Source of the DNA: a bacterium
GTDB taxonomy: Bacteria > SM23-31 > JAUVVT01
Assembly (NCBI GenBank): GCA_030604505.1
Contig: JAUVVT010000160.1
Coordinates: 1 to 5,710, forward strand
Direction: 5' to 3'
Length of the DNA stretch: 5,710 nucleotides
The notes below the pieces were generated by a model. It did no database searches, was not told where the DNA came from, and saw only the letters and a program-made list of their open reading frames with translations. This document shows, piece after piece, positions 5,461 through 5,710 of the stretch. Every line of letters begins with the position of its first letter. The first letter of the stretch is position 1. A program made the position numbers and the translations under genes.

Positions 5461-5710
5461 TCAGAAGAAACTTGATTTAATAAGATTTAAAAGGATTAAA
5501 AATACAGCAATTGGTGAGACATATTTGATTAAAATATGCCATAATTTTCTAATTTTGAAATGAGGATTACCGTTGGCAATCTCATCTGAAGCAAGATGCA
5601 CTCCCCACCACCATCCGACAAAGACCGCAATAAATAAGGAACCGATAGTCAGACTGTAACTTCCGAAGACCGTACTCATAAATGACAGGAAATCTCCGCC
5701 GTATAGGGGA
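5461..5710 (-). CDS. Sodium-dependent (NSS/SNF family) transporter, C-terminal fragment
   Basis: The frame is open from the right edge to the stop at 5463-5461: 83 complete codons of the 3' end. The ATG at 5679 is internal, because in-frame coding continues upstream of it (PLYGGDFLSF before MSTVFGSY). The visible part has two membrane segments: SLTIGSLFIAVFVGWWWGV, whose FVGWWWG matches the penultimate-helix pattern of neurotransmitter:sodium symporters, and HILIKYVSPIAVFLILLNLI, with the family's typical proline. A short charged loop with DEIANGNPHFKIRKLW lies between them. Family knowledge: these inner-membrane LeuT-fold carriers import amino acids or related compounds with Na+. The substrate site is in the missing N-terminal helices, so specificity cannot be judged. 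A terminator follows directly. Confidence 0.75.
   Translation of the reverse strand, partial: PLYGGDFLSFMSTVFGSYSLTIGSLFIAVFVGWWWGVHLASDEIANGNPHFKIRKLWHILIKYVSPIAVFLILLNLIKSSFF

Noticed and set aside
5461..5679. A complete 72-residue membrane protein starting at 5679
   Set aside because: The frame stays open to the window edge with family-like residues upstream, so the ATG is internal to a longer transporter gene.

Overview
The window is AT-rich, and every gene I can support lies on the minus strand, so transcription runs from right to left. It looks like bacterial chromosome, probably from an uncultured lineage. The signal-recognition-particle receptor FtsY and the phosphatidylglycerophosphate synthase PgsA are of bacterial type, while the geranylgeranyl-reductase-type flavoprotein carries motifs best known from archaea. 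The phylum cannot be fixed from this sequence. Some FCB-group bacteria combine such features, but that is only a suggestion.

Layout in transcription order: (1) 5710-5461, the C-terminal end of a neurotransmitter:sodium symporter (NSS) family transporter, cut by the right edge and followed by a good hairpin terminator at 5431-5409. (2) 5251-2246, a probable housekeeping and lipid block. It holds a 59-residue two-cluster ferredoxin that overlaps by 17 bases a FAD-dependent geranylgeranyl-reductase-like enzyme, then pgsA, then ftsY. (3) 2082-1183, an exported PHP-family metallohydrolase with a twin-arginine signal. (4) 929-1, a secreted PhoD-like phosphatase/phosphodiesterase, cut by the left edge.

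The tight ferredoxin-reductase pair followed by pgsA suggests a membrane-lipid function: the ferredoxin would supply electrons so that the flavoenzyme can saturate an isoprenoid chain, and PgsA makes phospholipid head groups. FtsY acts at the same membrane in protein targeting. The two leftmost genes are exported hydrolases separated from the block by AT-rich spacers and may be transcribed separately.

The spacers contain several degenerate dispersed repeats: three copies of an 18-base ACCACGAAGGACACGAAG-like unit (one inside the 3' end of pgsA), an inverted pair of GACAGGAT/AGGATTA-type repeats just upstream of the ferredoxin, and two hairpins of the CCCCTTT/AAAGGGG type. No RNA genes, CRISPR array, insertion sequence or phage gene is visible.
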